Under the pieces are notes generated by a model that ran no database searches, was not told where the DNA came from, and saw only the letters and a program-made list of their open reading frames with translations. Below, in pieces: positions 17,446 to 26,845 of a stretch of DNA of 64,000 nt (position 1 is its first letter; each line of letters opens with the position of its first letter). The translations under genes and the position numbers were made by a program. Source of the DNA: Janthinobacterium sp. 61. GTDB taxonomy: Bacteria; Pseudomonadota; Gammaproteobacteria; Burkholderiales; Burkholderiaceae_D. The stretch is from NCBI RefSeq assembly GCF_002846335.1, contig NZ_PJMQ01000001.1, positions 1,364,001 to 1,428,000 of the forward strand. Reading direction: 5' to 3'.

Positions 17446-18231
17446 ATGGTCAATATCAGCACGGCGGGAATCCAACCCGGGGCACTGTCTGCCGCGGAAG
17501 GCAGCAAGGTGTCATCAGGCAAGGCAGCATCGGACAAGGCCCAGACAACCCAGGCGCCGGCCGGCGCTGGCGCCGTGGCGGACGATGTCGTGATTTCGAC
17601 CCTGGCCGGGCGCCTGGGGAAGGCTGCCACGGCCACCAGCGCCACCATCCGGGGCTTCGATCATGCGGCGCTGGGTCGGTGGGTGAATGACAATACCGAT
17701 GACATCCTGTATCCGCTGGACGCCGAACACAAGGCGGCCGCGGCAAAGCAGGTGCCGCAACCGAATGACGCGGCATCGGCAAAGTCGGCCGCCGCCGCCA
17801 CCGCTTATGTCGACAGGAAGGGCCCCAATCCGTTTGCCGGGCTTTCGCGCGAGCAATTGTCCGCCATTTCGAACGATGACAGCGGGACATTTACCATCAA
17901 CGAGCGGCGTGCCGCCTTTATGCAGGCGTATCAGGAAGAAGAGGCCTGGCGCACTCAAGTCGTGGCGCAAGCCATGCATGAATACAATACTACCGGCAAG
18001 ACGACCAATTTCTTCAAGTCGGTGCTCGCGCATTTCAATGCATTGCCCCAGCTGGAACAGTCACAATATCCCGCCAATTATGCGAGCGACCTGGAAGACA
18101 AGATCAAGCTCGATTTTAACTATTTCAATCATGCGGCCGGCAATGGGGGGCCAACGCCGGGTTCGCTTGCAGACATGCTGAAAAATCAGGATAGAAAAGG
18201 CCTGGATCTGTTTGATCTCCTGGGCCGCTGA
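17446..18231 (+). CDS. Hypothetical protein (261 aa)
   Basis: I do not recognise this protein. The first 60 residues are Ala-, Ser- and Lys-rich and look disordered. Residues 65-100 include IRGFDHAALGRWVNDNTDDILYPLD. The C-terminal half is helical with several Trp, Tyr and Phe residues (INERRAAFMQAYQEEEAWR). There is no signal peptide or transmembrane segment. The upstream region is AT-rich and carries the tandem 18-bp repeat. An unstructured Ala/Ser-rich N-terminus on a cytoplasmic-looking protein is also seen in secreted effectors lacking a classical signal, but nothing here proves that. Confidence 0.7.
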   Translation: MVNISTAGIQPGALSAAEGSKVSSGKAASDKAQTTQAPAGAGAVADDVVISTLAGRLGKAATATSATIRGFDHAALGRWVNDNTDDILYPLDAEHKAAAAKQVPQPNDAASAKSAAAATAYVDRKGPNPFAGLSREQLSAISNDDSGTFTINERRAAFMQAYQEEEAWRTQVVAQAMHEYNTTGKTTNFFKSVLAHFNALPQLEQSQYPANYASDLEDKIKLDFNYFNHAAGNGGPTPGSLADMLKNQDRKGLDLFDLLGR

Positions 18232-18349
18232 CCTCTGGAATTGTTCAACTGTCATTGTTGCCCGCAGGCAGGCCGACTATAATCCTGCCTCCCATGCCTG
18301 GACACAGCATGTTACCCAACATGAAGTTAAAACAATTAAAGGAATCTTC

Positions 18350-20398
18350 GTGAAACGTTCACTCATCAGCGCCGCTTGCTGCGCCTTGCTCGCCTTATCT
18401 TCGCCATCGCTGTACGCCCAGCAAGGTGCTACCGCCGCCGCGCCAGTCTCCGGCATCGACCTGAAAACCCTGGACCCCGCGGTCAGCCCCAGGGATGATT
18501 TCTACGGCTACGTCAACGGCGTGTGGACCCGCAATACGGATATCCCGGCCGACAAATCCGTCTGGGGCACGTATATCGAATTGCGCGAAATCGCGCAAGG
18601 CCAGCTGCGCGGCCTGATCGATGCCACCGTCAAGAACCCCGGCAAACCCGGCAGCGAGGCGCACAAGATCGCCGACCTGTACACGAGTTTCATGAACGAC
18701 AAGGCGCGCGATGCGGCCGGCTTCAAGCCCCTGCGCACCGAGCTGGCCCGCGTTGCTGCCGTAAAAGACAAGAAGGACTTGCCGGCGCTGTTCGCTTACC
18801 TGCAAGGCAATGGCGTTGCCACGCCGTTTTCCGCCTATGTGGCGCCCGATGCGCAAGATCCCGAGCACTACACGGTCAACATCAGCCAGTCCGGCCTGGG
18901 CTTGCCTGACCGCGACTACTATCTGAAGGAAGACGACGCCAAGCTGCAAGCCGTGCGCGCCAAATACCTCAAGCATATCGAGACCATGCTGGCCATGAGC
19001 GGCGACAAGGGCGCCGTCGAACACGCGGCGCAGATCCTCGATGTCGAAACGCGTCTGGCGGCCGTGCAGTGGACGCGCGTGCAGATGCGCGACCCCGTCA
19101 AGTCCTACAACCGCGTCGACTTCGACAAGTTCGCGGCACTGGCGCCGGCCTTCGACTGGAAAGCCTACTTTGCCGCCGCCGGCCTGGCGCCGAAAGCCTC
19201 TTCGGCCGTCGTGCGCCAGCCCAGCTTCCTCAATGGTTTTTCCGAGGCTGTGGCTGCCGTGCCGCTGGCATCGTGGAAGAGCTATCTGAACTGGCGCATC
19301 ATCGAAAGCTATGCGTCCTACCTGGACAGCGCCAGCGTCAAAGAGCGTTTTGCGTTCGACGGCACGGTGCTGCGCGGCGTGCCGCAAAGCGAACCGCAGT
19401 GGCAGCTGGCGCTGCGCTTCACGGATAACGCCATCAGCGACGCCGTCGGCAAGCGCTACGTGGACATGTATCTGCCGCCGGAAACGAAGCCGCGCGTGAT
19501 GGCCATGTTTGACAATTTCGTCGCTTCGTTCAAGGATGGCATCGAGCAGCTCGACTGGATGGGCCCGGAAACCAAGAAGGAAGCCCAGCTCAAGCTGGCC
19601 GCCTTGAAGCCGAAGATCGCCTATCCGGACACCTGGCGCGACTACAGCAGCATGAAGACGCAGCCAAACGACTTGATCGCCAACGTGCGTGCGTCGCGCG
19701 CGTGGAGCCGCCAGCAAAACCTGGACAAACTGGGCAAACCCGTCGACCGCGACGAATGGTCGATGACGCCGCAAACCGTCAACGCCAGCTACAGCCCGGC
19801 CCTCAACGCCATCACGATTCCCGCCGCCATCCTGCAGCCGCCATTTTTCAATGTGAAAGCGGAAGATGCCGTCAATTACGGCTTGCTGGGCATTACTTTC
19901 GGCCATGAAATCAGCCATGCCTTCGACGATTCGGGCAGCCAATATGATGCCAAGGGCCGTTTGCGCAACTGGTGGACGGCAGAGGACCGCACGGCCTTCA
20001 AGGCGCTGGCCGCCGGTCTCGTCAAGCAATACGGCGCCTACAGCCCCGTGCCTGGCTACCACATCAATGGCGAGCTGACCCTGGGTGAAAACATCGGCGA
20101 CAATTCCGGCCTGTCCATCACCTACAAGGCCTATCAGCGTTCGCTCGGCGGCAAGCCATCGCCCGTACTCGACGGCCTGACGGGCGAACAGCGCCTGTAC
20201 ATCGGCTTTGCGCAGAAATGGCGCGCGAAACTGCGTCCGGAAGCGGCGATTGCCCAGATCAAGAGCGACCCGCATTCGCCGGGCGAATTCCGCGCCAAGG
20301 GCACGGTGAAGAACCAGCCCGGCTTCTATGAAGCGTTCGGCATCAAGCCGGGCGACCCGATGTATCTGCCGCCCGAACAGCGCGTGATCATGTGGTAA
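18350..20398 (+). CDS. M13-family (neprilysin-like) metallopeptidase
   Basis: This 682-residue exported zinc peptidase has a signal peptide (MKRSLISAACCALLALSSPS, cleaved after LYA), an N-terminal M13 domain with VSPRDDFYGYVNGVW, and the catalytic HEISH motif in FGHEISHAFDDSGSQYD. The downstream zinc ligand is in GELTLGENIGDNSGL, and the conserved C-terminal Trp ends the protein. It probably degrades peptides in the periplasm or outside the cell. The start is a GTG at 18350 behind AAAGGA; an in-frame upstream opening at 18212 would add residues before the signal peptide. The last codons and stop are duplicated in tandem. Confidence 0.93.
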   Translation: MKRSLISAACCALLALSSPSLYAQQGATAAAPVSGIDLKTLDPAVSPRDDFYGYVNGVWTRNTDIPADKSVWGTYIELREIAQGQLRGLIDATVKNPGKPGSEAHKIADLYTSFMNDKARDAAGFKPLRTELARVAAVKDKKDLPALFAYLQGNGVATPFSAYVAPDAQDPEHYTVNISQSGLGLPDRDYYLKEDDAKLQAVRAKYLKHIETMLAMSGDKGAVEHAAQILDVETRLAAVQWTRVQMRDPVKSYNRVDFDKFAALAPAFDWKAYFAAAGLAPKASSAVVRQPSFLNGFSEAVAAVPLASWKSYLNWRIIESYASYLDSASVKERFAFDGTVLRGVPQSEPQWQLALRFTDNAISDAVGKRYVDMYLPPETKPRVMAMFDNFVASFKDGIEQLDWMGPETKKEAQLKLAALKPKIAYPDTWRDYSSMKTQPNDLIANVRASRAWSRQQNLDKLGKPVDRDEWSMTPQTVNASYSPALNAITIPAAILQPPFFNVKAEDAVNYGLLGITFGHEISHAFDDSGSQYDAKGRLRNWWTAEDRTAFKALAAGLVKQYGAYSPVPGYHINGELTLGENIGDNSGLSITYKAYQRSLGGKPSPVLDGLTGEQRLYIGFAQKWRAKLRPEAAIAQIKSDPHSPGEFRAKGTVKNQPGFYEAFGIKPGDPMYLPPEQRVIMW

Positions 20399-20410
20399 AT
20401 CATGTGGTAA
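20387..20410 (+). repeat. 12-bp tandem duplication at the M13 stop codon
   Basis: ATCATGTGGTAA occurs twice head to tail. It encodes Ile-Met-Trp-stop, so the second copy sits just beyond the stop codon and would restore the same ending on readthrough. Confidence 0.85.
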
Positions 20411-20443
20411 GCCCGTAGGGCCGTCGGGCAAACGCGCCGGGGA

Positions 20444-20776
20444 CTATTCCTTGGCGTGGTTGAGCGTGTACCGGGGCAGTTCCACGGTCAGGTCTTCCTG
20501 GCTAACGCGTGCCTGGCACGACAGGCGGGAATGGGGCTGCAAGCCCCAGGCCTGGTCAAGCATGTCTTCCTCATTGTCGCCCAGTTCATTGAGCGAGTCG
20601 AAACCCTGCACCACGACCACGTGGCAGGTGGAACAGGCGCCCACCTGGCCGCAGGCGTGTTCCATGTCAATCTTGTTGAGCAGCAAGGCGTCGCAAATGC
20701 TCATTGTTTCTCGCGCGTCGAACACGGCGCCGTCGGGGGCCAGCTCGGGATGGGGCAGGACGGTGATTTTTGGCAT
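20444..20776 (-). CDS. fdx: 2Fe-2S ferredoxin, ISC type
   Basis: This 110-residue adrenodoxin-type ferredoxin has the four cluster Cys residues in HACGQVGACSTCHVVV and RLSCQAR, and the ISC-type C-terminus (LTVELPRYTLNHAKE). It carries electrons for iron-sulfur cluster assembly. The ATG at 20776 follows GGAGAACCCCAC and gives the canonical MPKITVLPH start; the frame stays open upstream to 20917 without conserved sequence. It is not next to the rest of the isc genes here. Confidence 0.94.
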   Translation of the reverse strand: MPKITVLPHPELAPDGAVFDARETMSICDALLLNKIDMEHACGQVGACSTCHVVVVQGFDSLNELGDNEEDMLDQAWGLQPHSRLSCQARVSQEDLTVELPRYTLNHAKE

Positions 20777-20837
20777 GTGGGGTTCTCCTCGGTTATTCTT
20801 CAATCCCGTCACCTTGGACCTTCCCGCCTTGGCAAGG

Positions 20838-21236
20838 TCAAGCCCCTGCGCGATCCTGTCCGACGATGCACGCATCCAGATGGTCGAGCAATTGCAGGAA
20901 CACGCGTTTATCTGCAATGTGATTCATCGTGGCACTCGTCAATACATCGCTGGCAGCCGCCGTCACGGCCTCCTTGGCCGCTGCGCAGGCGGCATGCAGT
21001 TGCGCGCGATCCAGTTCCTGCAGCGCCGTGTCGATGCCTGCGCGCGTGAAATCGAAGGCATCCATGCCGCAGCAGCCGGCCACGCAATGGGTTTCCAGCC
21101 GGCAAATCAGTGGCCACAGCCCGTCCAGCAGGGCATCGATGTCGCCGGCCTGATGATAGCGCTCCCCGATGTCGATGCATTCGATCCAGTCATCATCGGC
21201 GATCTGGATATCGTATTGGTGCTCGCGTTGAGTCAT
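20838..21236 (-). CDS. DUF6331-like conserved hypothetical protein
   Basis: This 132-residue soluble protein has a striking Cys-rich signature, ETHCVAGCCGMDAFDF (about residues 48-63), which I associate with the DUF6331 family. The rest is helical. The three close Cys residues could bind a metal, but this is inference. It lies 61 bp upstream of the ferredoxin on the same strand, so the two may be co-transcribed. Confidence 0.75.
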   Translation of the reverse strand: MTQREHQYDIQIADDDWIECIDIGERYHQAGDIDALLDGLWPLICRLETHCVAGCCGMDAFDFTRAGIDTALQELDRAQLHAACAAAKEAVTAAASDVLTSATMNHIADKRVFLQLLDHLDACIVGQDRAGA

Positions 21237-21272
21237 TTTTCAACATTCTCCTGGTCTGTGGGATCGCATTAT

Positions 21273-21297
21273 AAAAAAAACCGCCCGAAGGCGGTTT
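21273..21297 (-). terminator. Intrinsic terminator after lpxO
   Basis: Read on the minus strand, AAACCGCC, loop TTCG, GGCGG and a run of eight T follow the lpxO stop by about 35 bp. The tetraloop stem and U-tract are typical. The plus strand has only a short T run. Confidence 0.85.
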
Positions 21298-21331
21298 GCT
21301 TGCATCCGAGACGGCGCGTCAGCTAAATAAG

Positions 21332-22231
21332 CTAGATAAAGTAGATCAGCGCGACCACACCTACGACGAGGGCCACGCGGGTAATTTGATACGCGGTCTT
21401 GTTCCACGCCTTGAAGCGGCGGCGGTACTGGCCCATGGTCCAGGAAATCTGGAACAGTTTGCTGACACCGCCCACCTGGTCGCCCAGTTCGTTGGGCGAG
21501 GCGGCGGCCGTCATCAGGGTGCGGCCCAGCCAGCGGTTCAGACCTTGCGCCCAGCGGTAGCGCATCGGGCGCTCGATGTCGCAGAACAGGATGATGCGGT
21601 CGCTGTCGGCATCGTTACGGGCCCAGTGTATATACGTTTCATCGAACATCACGGCCTGGCCATCGCGCCAGCTGTGGCGTTCGCCATCGACGTCGATGAA
21701 GCAGCGGTCATCGTTGGGCGTCTGCAAGCCCAGGTGGTAGCGCAGCGAACCGGCGAACGGGTCGCGGTGCGGGTTGAGCTTGCCGCCTTGCGGCAGTTCC
21801 GCAAACATGGCTGCCTTGATCGAGGGAATCGATTGCAGCAGCGCATAGGTTTGCGGGCACATCTGCTGAGCAGACGGGTGGTTCGCGTCATACCATTTCA
21901 GGTAGAAACGCTTCCAGCCATATTTGAAGAAGGAATTGAAGCCCACGTCATTGTTCTTTTCCGCCGCTTTGATCTTTTTCATTTCCTGCATGCGCAGCGC
22001 TTCATCGCGGATGATCTGCCAGTTCTGCTGCAGCGGCGCCAGTTCGGGAAATTGATCGACGGAAAGATATGGCGTGGCCGGCACCTTGGAAAAGGTGTGC
22101 ATGAACAGGTTCAGCGGCGCCATGAACGAGGAGTGATCGAAGATCTGGCGGCGAAACGGCAGGCGCACCTTGCCACGAAAATGAATATGTAAAACAGAAA
22201 ACACAAAAATGCCCAGCAAGGCCCACTTCAT
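21332..22231 (-). CDS. lpxO: LpxO-type lipid A hydroxylase
   Basis: This 299-residue Fe(II)/2-oxoglutarate oxygenase of the aspartyl/asparaginyl beta-hydroxylase family fits LpxO, which 2-hydroxylates a secondary acyl chain of lipid A at the inner membrane. It has N- and C-terminal membrane helices and the iron- and 2-oxoglutarate-binding core (LNPHRDPFAGSLRYHLGL with His and Asp, then YIHWARNDADSDRIILFCDIERPM with the distal His and Arg). The ATG at 22231 has GAGG six bases upstream; a TTG two codons earlier is less likely. It ends at a clear terminator. Confidence 0.88.
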   Translation of the reverse strand: MKWALLGIFVFSVLHIHFRGKVRLPFRRQIFDHSSFMAPLNLFMHTFSKVPATPYLSVDQFPELAPLQQNWQIIRDEALRMQEMKKIKAAEKNNDVGFNSFFKYGWKRFYLKWYDANHPSAQQMCPQTYALLQSIPSIKAAMFAELPQGGKLNPHRDPFAGSLRYHLGLQTPNDDRCFIDVDGERHSWRDGQAVMFDETYIHWARNDADSDRIILFCDIERPMRYRWAQGLNRWLGRTLMTAAASPNELGDQVGGVSKLFQISWTMGQYRRRFKAWNKTAYQITRVALVVGVVALIYFI

Positions 22232-22375
22232 ACACAACCTCGTTTTTTAAGAATGGGGCAATTATAACCAGTTAATGCCACCGCTACCCCCTGCGACGGT
22301 GAAGGAAAGATGAAGCAGCGCGTGCGCGCCGCCTGCCCTACAATGGTTTTTTCTCCACACTTATCCGAGGTAACA

Positions 22376-22801
22376 ATGGAAATCTGGCACGCACCGCTCG
22401 ACCTGGCCACCCTCAACGCCGCCTGTGTAGGCACGGCCATGCGCCACCTGGGCATTGCATTCACGGCCTTCGGCCCCGACTGGATCGAGGCGACCATGCC
22501 CGTCGACCACCGCACCATGCAGCCGTTCAAGCTGCTGCATGGCGGCGCTTCCGTACTGCTGGCCGAAACCCTGGGCAGCATGGCCGCGAATGCCTGCCTC
22601 GATTCCAGCCGGCAAGTGAGCGTGGGACAGGAAATCAACGCCAACCACGTGCGCGGCGTGCGCGGTGGCCACGTGACGGGGCGCGCCACGCCGATACACC
22701 GGGGCCGCAGCAGTCAGGTGTGGGAAGTCCGCATCGTCGACGATGACGGCAAACTGTGCTGTATATCGCGCATCACCATGGCCGTCATCGACGCGCCTTG
22801 A
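22376..22801 (+). CDS. Hotdog-fold acyl-CoA thioesterase (YdiI/MenI-like)
   Basis: This 141-residue PaaI-type thioesterase resembles E. coli YdiI throughout: IEATMPVDHRTMQPFKLLHGGASVLLAETLGSMAAN, then GQEINANHVRGVR and RSSQVWEVRIVDDDGKLCCISRITMAV. The HGGASVLLAE segment supplies the catalytic Glu and the acyl-CoA-binding helix. Its substrate may be an aromatic or 1,4-dihydroxy-2-naphthoyl-type CoA, but YdiI is broad. The ATG at 22376 follows CCGAGG; an in-frame ATG at 22310 is not family-like. Confidence 0.9.
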   Translation: MEIWHAPLDLATLNAACVGTAMRHLGIAFTAFGPDWIEATMPVDHRTMQPFKLLHGGASVLLAETLGSMAANACLDSSRQVSVGQEINANHVRGVRGGHVTGRATPIHRGRSSQVWEVRIVDDDGKLCCISRITMAVIDAP

Positions 22802-23056
22802 CTTGCATCAAAGCAATAAAAGTGAGCGCGTGAAATCATCCATAACGCTGTTCGCTTATAATTCAGTGTGCTGTTGTGTGGCGTGGGGTGTCTCCCGCAT
22901 GCCTGCATTGCCCGAATATTAGAAGCTGACTGCCCAAAAAACGCCAGTTGGATACTGATATTGCTCTCTACGCAATATCGGCAAATGACGGTGAGCAGAT
23001 CGCCCGGTTCCAGCGGAGCCGGCAAAAATCAACTTTATTACAGGGCAATAATAACA

Positions 23057-24637
23057 ATGATGTCATTCAATCGTTTGACGATAGGCGCACGCCTGAGCGC
23101 AGGTTTCGGCTTGCTGGTGGTATTGATGCTGGTGCTGGCTGCCTTCGCGCTGCTGCGCATCGCTGCCATCTCCGGTGCCATGGACGCGCAGGACAAGGTA
23201 CAGCAGGAAAAACTCGACCCGCTGTACGTGGCGCGCGAAGCGCTGGACCAGACGGGCCTGGCCGCCCGCAACGCGTATATCTTTCATGATCAGGCCGCCG
23301 CCGAAAAAGAGCTGGCCATCCTCGACAGCCAGAAGGCGCTGTACCTGGAAGCGCTGGCCAGGCTGGCGCCGCATTTCGCCGGTGACGCGCAATTCGAGAA
23401 AGTCAGCACGGGCCTGAAAACCATGGCGCAGGAATTGCAGCGTCCGCGCCAGTTCCGTGCCACGGGGCAGATGGAGCAGTACGGCACCTTCCTCGTCGAG
23501 GAGTGCAGCCCCCTGCGGCGCCAGATCGTCGCCGACATCGATGCCGTCCTGAAAAAGGTGCAGCACGAATCGGAGCAAGCCAGCGTGGCCGCGCGCGCCA
23601 TCTACGGCCAGTCGCTGCGCTGGATCGGCGTGCTGGCCGCGCTCAGCGTGCTCATTTGCATTGCGGTGGCCACCGTCATCACGCGGGGCCTGCTGCGCCA
23701 GCTGGGCGGAGAACCGGCGTATGCGGCTTCGATTGCCGGGCGCATCGCGCTGGGCGAACTGGCCATCGACGTGCACACGCGCCACGGCGACGATAGCAGT
23801 TTATTATTTGCCATCAAAACCATGCGCGACAACCTGGCCACCATCGTCGGCAAGGTGCGCCACGGTACGGAAAGCATCGCCACGGCCTCGACCGAGATCG
23901 CTACGGGCAACCGGGATTTGTCGCAGCGCACGGAGCAGCAGGCCGGTTCGCTGGAAGAAGTGGCGTCGTCGATGGAAGAACTGATCTCCACCGTGCGCCA
24001 GAATGCGGACAACGCGCAGCAGGCGAACCGTTTGGCGCGCGAAGCGTCCACCGTGTCTGAACAGGGCGGCAAGGCGGTGGCCGAAGTGGTGCACACCATG
24101 GGCTTGATCAATGCCTCGTCGAACAAGATCGTCGACATCATCGGCGTGATCGACAGCATCGCCTTTCAGACCAACATCCTGGCCTTGAACGCGGCCGTGG
24201 AAGCGGCGCGCGCCGGTGAACAGGGTCGCGGTTTCGCCGTGGTCGCCACCGAAGTGCGCAGCCTGGCGCAGCGTTCGGCCGCCGCCGCGCGTGAAATCAA
24301 GACCCTGATCGACGATTCCGTCAGCAAGGTGGGCACGGGCACGGTGCTCGTCGAGCAGGCAGGCGCCACCATGCATGAGGTGGTGGCCGGCATCGGCAGG
24401 GTGACGGGCATCATGGCCGAGATCAGCCACGCCACGCAGGAGCAGGGCGCCGGCATCGAACAAGTCAACCGCGCCATCGTCGACATGGACCGCGTCACCC
24501 AGCAAAACGCGGCCCTGGTGGAACAGGCGGCCGCCGCCGCGCATGAGCTGCAGCAGCAGGCGGCCCAGCTGGAACAGGAAGTGGGTATCTTCAAACTGGC
24601 CCAGCCGGCCAACGCTCCCTTGCGCCTGGCGGCCTGA
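23057..24637 (+). CDS. Methyl-accepting chemotaxis protein
   Basis: This is a transmembrane chemoreceptor of about 526 residues. It has a first membrane helix (residues 10-32), a four-helix-bundle periplasmic sensor (about 35-185, containing [22 protein letters not shown]), a second helix (about 190-212), a HAMP linker, and the cytoplasmic signalling domain. The hairpin tip reads [37 protein letters not shown]. The C-terminus lacks a CheR-docking pentapeptide. The ligand is unknown. Of the ATG pair at 23057 and 23060 I chose the first; an earlier in-frame opening at 22868 is not receptor-like. Confidence 0.95.
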   Translation: MMSFNRLTIGARLSAGFGLLVVLMLVLAAFALLRIAAISGAMDAQDKVQQEKLDPLYVAREALDQTGLAARNAYIFHDQAAAEKELAILDSQKALYLEALARLAPHFAGDAQFEKVSTGLKTMAQELQRPRQFRATGQMEQYGTFLVEECSPLRRQIVADIDAVLKKVQHESEQASVAARAIYGQSLRWIGVLAALSVLICIAVATVITRGLLRQLGGEPAYAASIAGRIALGELAIDVHTRHGDDSSLLFAIKTMRDNLATIVGKVRHGTESIATASTEIATGNRDLSQRTEQQAGSLEEVASSMEELISTVRQNADNAQQANRLAREASTVSEQGGKAVAEVVHTMGLINASSNKIVDIIGVIDSIAFQTNILALNAAVEAARAGEQGRGFAVVATEVRSLAQRSAAAAREIKTLIDDSVSKVGTGTVLVEQAGATMHEVVAGIGRVTGIMAEISHATQEQGAGIEQVNRAIVDMDRVTQQNAALVEQAAAAAHELQQQAAQLEQEVGIFKLAQPANAPLRLAA

Positions 24638-24717
24638 GGCCGTTCGCGCAGCAGCGCGGCGCGCCAGCAGACTTATTACGCGCTACAATAAGAGCTGGAT
24701 CACCGCCAGGACTACTC

Positions 24718-25254
24718 ATGCAAGTGCGCAGCAGCCACGATCTCTCCAGCCCGGACGACGACAAGCCGGCGCCGCCCGTGCTGCAGCTGGCCCTTGCCGG
24801 CCTGGGCTGGGGCTTGCTCACCTGCATGCTGTGTTTTGCCATCCTGTTCCTCACCAAATGGCTGCTGCCGCCCGACTACTGGGGCGCGCACACGGGGCTG
24901 ACCAAGTTCAAGCGCGAAATGTCGCTGCCCTTGCTGGTGTTCTGGGTCGTCATCTATTCTCCCATCCTGGAAACCTTCCTCGGCCAGCTCCTGCCGCTGG
25001 AAATTCTCAAGCGCCTGGGCGCCAGCCGCCAGCTGAGCATTTTCATCGGCGCTGTCCTGTGGGCCATCGTGCATTTCATCAGCGGCGGCTTGCTGCACGC
25101 CATTGTCGCGCTGGGCTCGGGCGCCATGTTCAGCTTTGTCTACCTGCGCTACCGTGCTCCCGGCGTGGCTGTTGCCTATGCGACGACGACCTTTTCCCGC
25201 GCCTGCAACAATATCGCCGTTCTGGTCGCCGTGTTCTATGGCCTTGATGCCTGA
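24718..25254 (+). CDS. Putative CPBP-family membrane protein
   Basis: This 178-residue protein has four or five membrane helices and the layout of CPBP (CAAX-like) intramembrane proteases: a first motif in IYSPILETFLGQ near residues 78-90, then a His-containing helix WAIVHFISGG (about 122-131), and a later Asn-rich SRACNNIAV. The usual double Glu and Arg of motif 1 is reduced to a single Glu here, so it may be catalytically altered. It overlaps the convergent MFS gene by 19 bp. Confidence 0.65.
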   Translation: MQVRSSHDLSSPDDDKPAPPVLQLALAGLGWGLLTCMLCFAILFLTKWLLPPDYWGAHTGLTKFKREMSLPLLVFWVVIYSPILETFLGQLLPLEILKRLGASRQLSIFIGAVLWAIVHFISGGLLHAIVALGSGAMFSFVYLRYRAPGVAVAYATTTFSRACNNIAVLVAVFYGLDA

Positions 25255-26735
25255 GTCCCATCCTTTCTGAGCAAACACGGCACCAGCGCCGCCAGTGCCA
25301 CGGCCAGCCCCGCCAAGCCGCCCAGCAATTGGCGGAAGGCGGCGTCATAGCTGGCGCGCAGCAGCGCTTCCTGCCCGCCCAGCAGTTGTGTTGCCTGTTG
25401 GATATCGCCGAGCGCGGCGCGGCTGGCGGCCGCCAGCACGGGCAGATCGGCAGGCAGCTGGCGCGCCAGGCCCGCGCCGATCAGACCGGCCAGCACGGCG
25501 CCCGCCAGGGCCAGCGCCACGCCATCGGCGCTGATGCGCACGGTATTGAAGATGCCCGTTGCCATGCCGGCCCGCGCTGTTTTCACCACGTTCAGCGCCA
25601 TGCCGTCCATCAAGCCCCAGGGTAAGCCGATGCCCGTGCCGATCAGTAGCAGCGGTCCGGCCCAATCCGCAGGGGTGCCATGACCCAGGACCTGCGCCAG
25701 CCAGGCCAGGCCCGCCGCCGCCAGCAGCAGACCTGCCGCGCACACGGTACCGGCCTTGACCCAACGCAACAGCAGCGGCGCCAGCATGGGCACGAGCAGC
25801 AGCGGCGCGGCCAGGGCGGTCATCAGGCGGCCCGCCGCCAGCGCGGACATATTGTCGATGCCGATGAAGCGCCCCGGTAGCATGACGATGAGCACAATGA
25901 ACAGGAAGGCGGGCGAGGCGGCCAGCACTTGCACGGCGACAAAGCGACGCTGGCGGAACAGGCTCAAGTCCAGCATGGGCTGCGTCGTCCTGCGCTCGAT
26001 CGCGATAAAAACGCATGCCAGGATCACGGACAAAGTGACGGGCAACAGCACGGCCCCGCTGTGCCAGCCGTGTTCGGGCGCCAGCAGCATGCCCAGGGTC
26101 AACAGGGCCAGCGCGGCGCTAAAGCTGAGGGCGCCAGGCCAGTCCAGCCGGCCCTTGCCGCGCGGCGGATCGGCCGGCACCTTGCCCCATACCAGCAATA
26201 TGCCAATGACGCCCAGTGCGGCCGTGGCGTAAAAGATGGCGGGCCAGCGCGCCAGTGCCAGCATGGCGCCCGCTACCAGCGGACCGAAAGCCAGGCCCAT
26301 GCCAAAGGTCGTGCCCAGCACGCTCATCACGCGGTTGCGCGCCGCACCGTGGAACAATGGCGCCAGCGACGACATGGCGGCGGCGAACGCGGCCGCGCCA
26401 CCGAGGCCTTGCACGAAGCGCAGCGCAGCGATCCAGGCCACCGAGGGCGCAACGGCAATGGCCAGGGTTGCCACGCAAAACAGCGCCAGCCCCGCGAGCC
26501 AGACCCGGCGCCGTCCCAGCACATCCGTCAGGCTGCCCGCTACCATCATGGCGCTGCCATAGCTGAGGATATACGCGTTGATGACCCAGTTCAGGGCGGC
26601 GGCGCTGCCGTGCAATTCGGCGGCGAGGGCTGGCAGCGCCACGGCCGGGCCCGTGAAACACAGGGGTATCAGCAAGCCCGTGAGGCAGGCGGCCAGCACT
26701 TGCAGGGAGAGTGAAAAAGATGAGGAAGAGGGCAT
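25236..26735 (-). CDS. MFS drug/metabolite exporter (DHA2-like)
   Basis: This roughly 499-residue major facilitator protein has about 14 predicted helices. The helix 2-3 loop motif SLTDVLGRRRVWLAG and the motif ALRFVQGLGGAAAFAAAMS are typical of the DHA2 multidrug group (EmrB/QacA-type proton antiporters). The ATG at 26735 gives a short cytoplasmic N-terminus; an open extension to 26834 overlaps the regulator's promoter and is not used. It is divergent from a LysR gene and probably repressed or activated by it through the palindrome at 26816. Confidence 0.9.
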   Translation of the reverse strand: MPSSSSFSLSLQVLAACLTGLLIPLCFTGPAVALPALAAELHGSAAALNWVINAYILSYGSAMMVAGSLTDVLGRRRVWLAGLALFCVATLAIAVAPSVAWIAALRFVQGLGGAAAFAAAMSSLAPLFHGAARNRVMSVLGTTFGMGLAFGPLVAGAMLALARWPAIFYATAALGVIGILLVWGKVPADPPRGKGRLDWPGALSFSAALALLTLGMLLAPEHGWHSGAVLLPVTLSVILACVFIAIERRTTQPMLDLSLFRQRRFVAVQVLAASPAFLFIVLIVMLPGRFIGIDNMSALAAGRLMTALAAPLLLVPMLAPLLLRWVKAGTVCAAGLLLAAAGLAWLAQVLGHGTPADWAGPLLLIGTGIGLPWGLMDGMALNVVKTARAGMATGIFNTVRISADGVALALAGAVLAGLIGAGLARQLPADLPVLAAASRAALGDIQQATQLLGGQEALLRASYDAAFRQLLGGLAGLAVALAALVPCLLRKDGTQASRP

Positions 26736-26815
26736 GGAAATCGGCTCGGAGTGAAGGAGTGGCGAGTATGGCGCGCCCGTCATTGAAGAAAAATGGGCTA
26801 AACTGCCGAACATAT

Positions 26816-26831
26816 CGGACAAAAATGTCCG
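26816..26831. promoter_or_regulatory. Perfect inverted repeat between MFS and LysR genes
   Basis: CGGACAAAAATGTCCG has 6-bp perfect arms around AAAA. It lies 14 bp before the LysR start codon and 80 bp before the MFS start, a plausible autoregulatory and exporter-control site. Confidence 0.6.
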
Positions 26832-26845
26832 CAATTGGGAATCAT

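Noticed and set aside
20411..20443. Hairpin GCCCG...CGGGC after the M13 gene
   Set aside because: Only a five-base stem and no T run, so not called a terminator.
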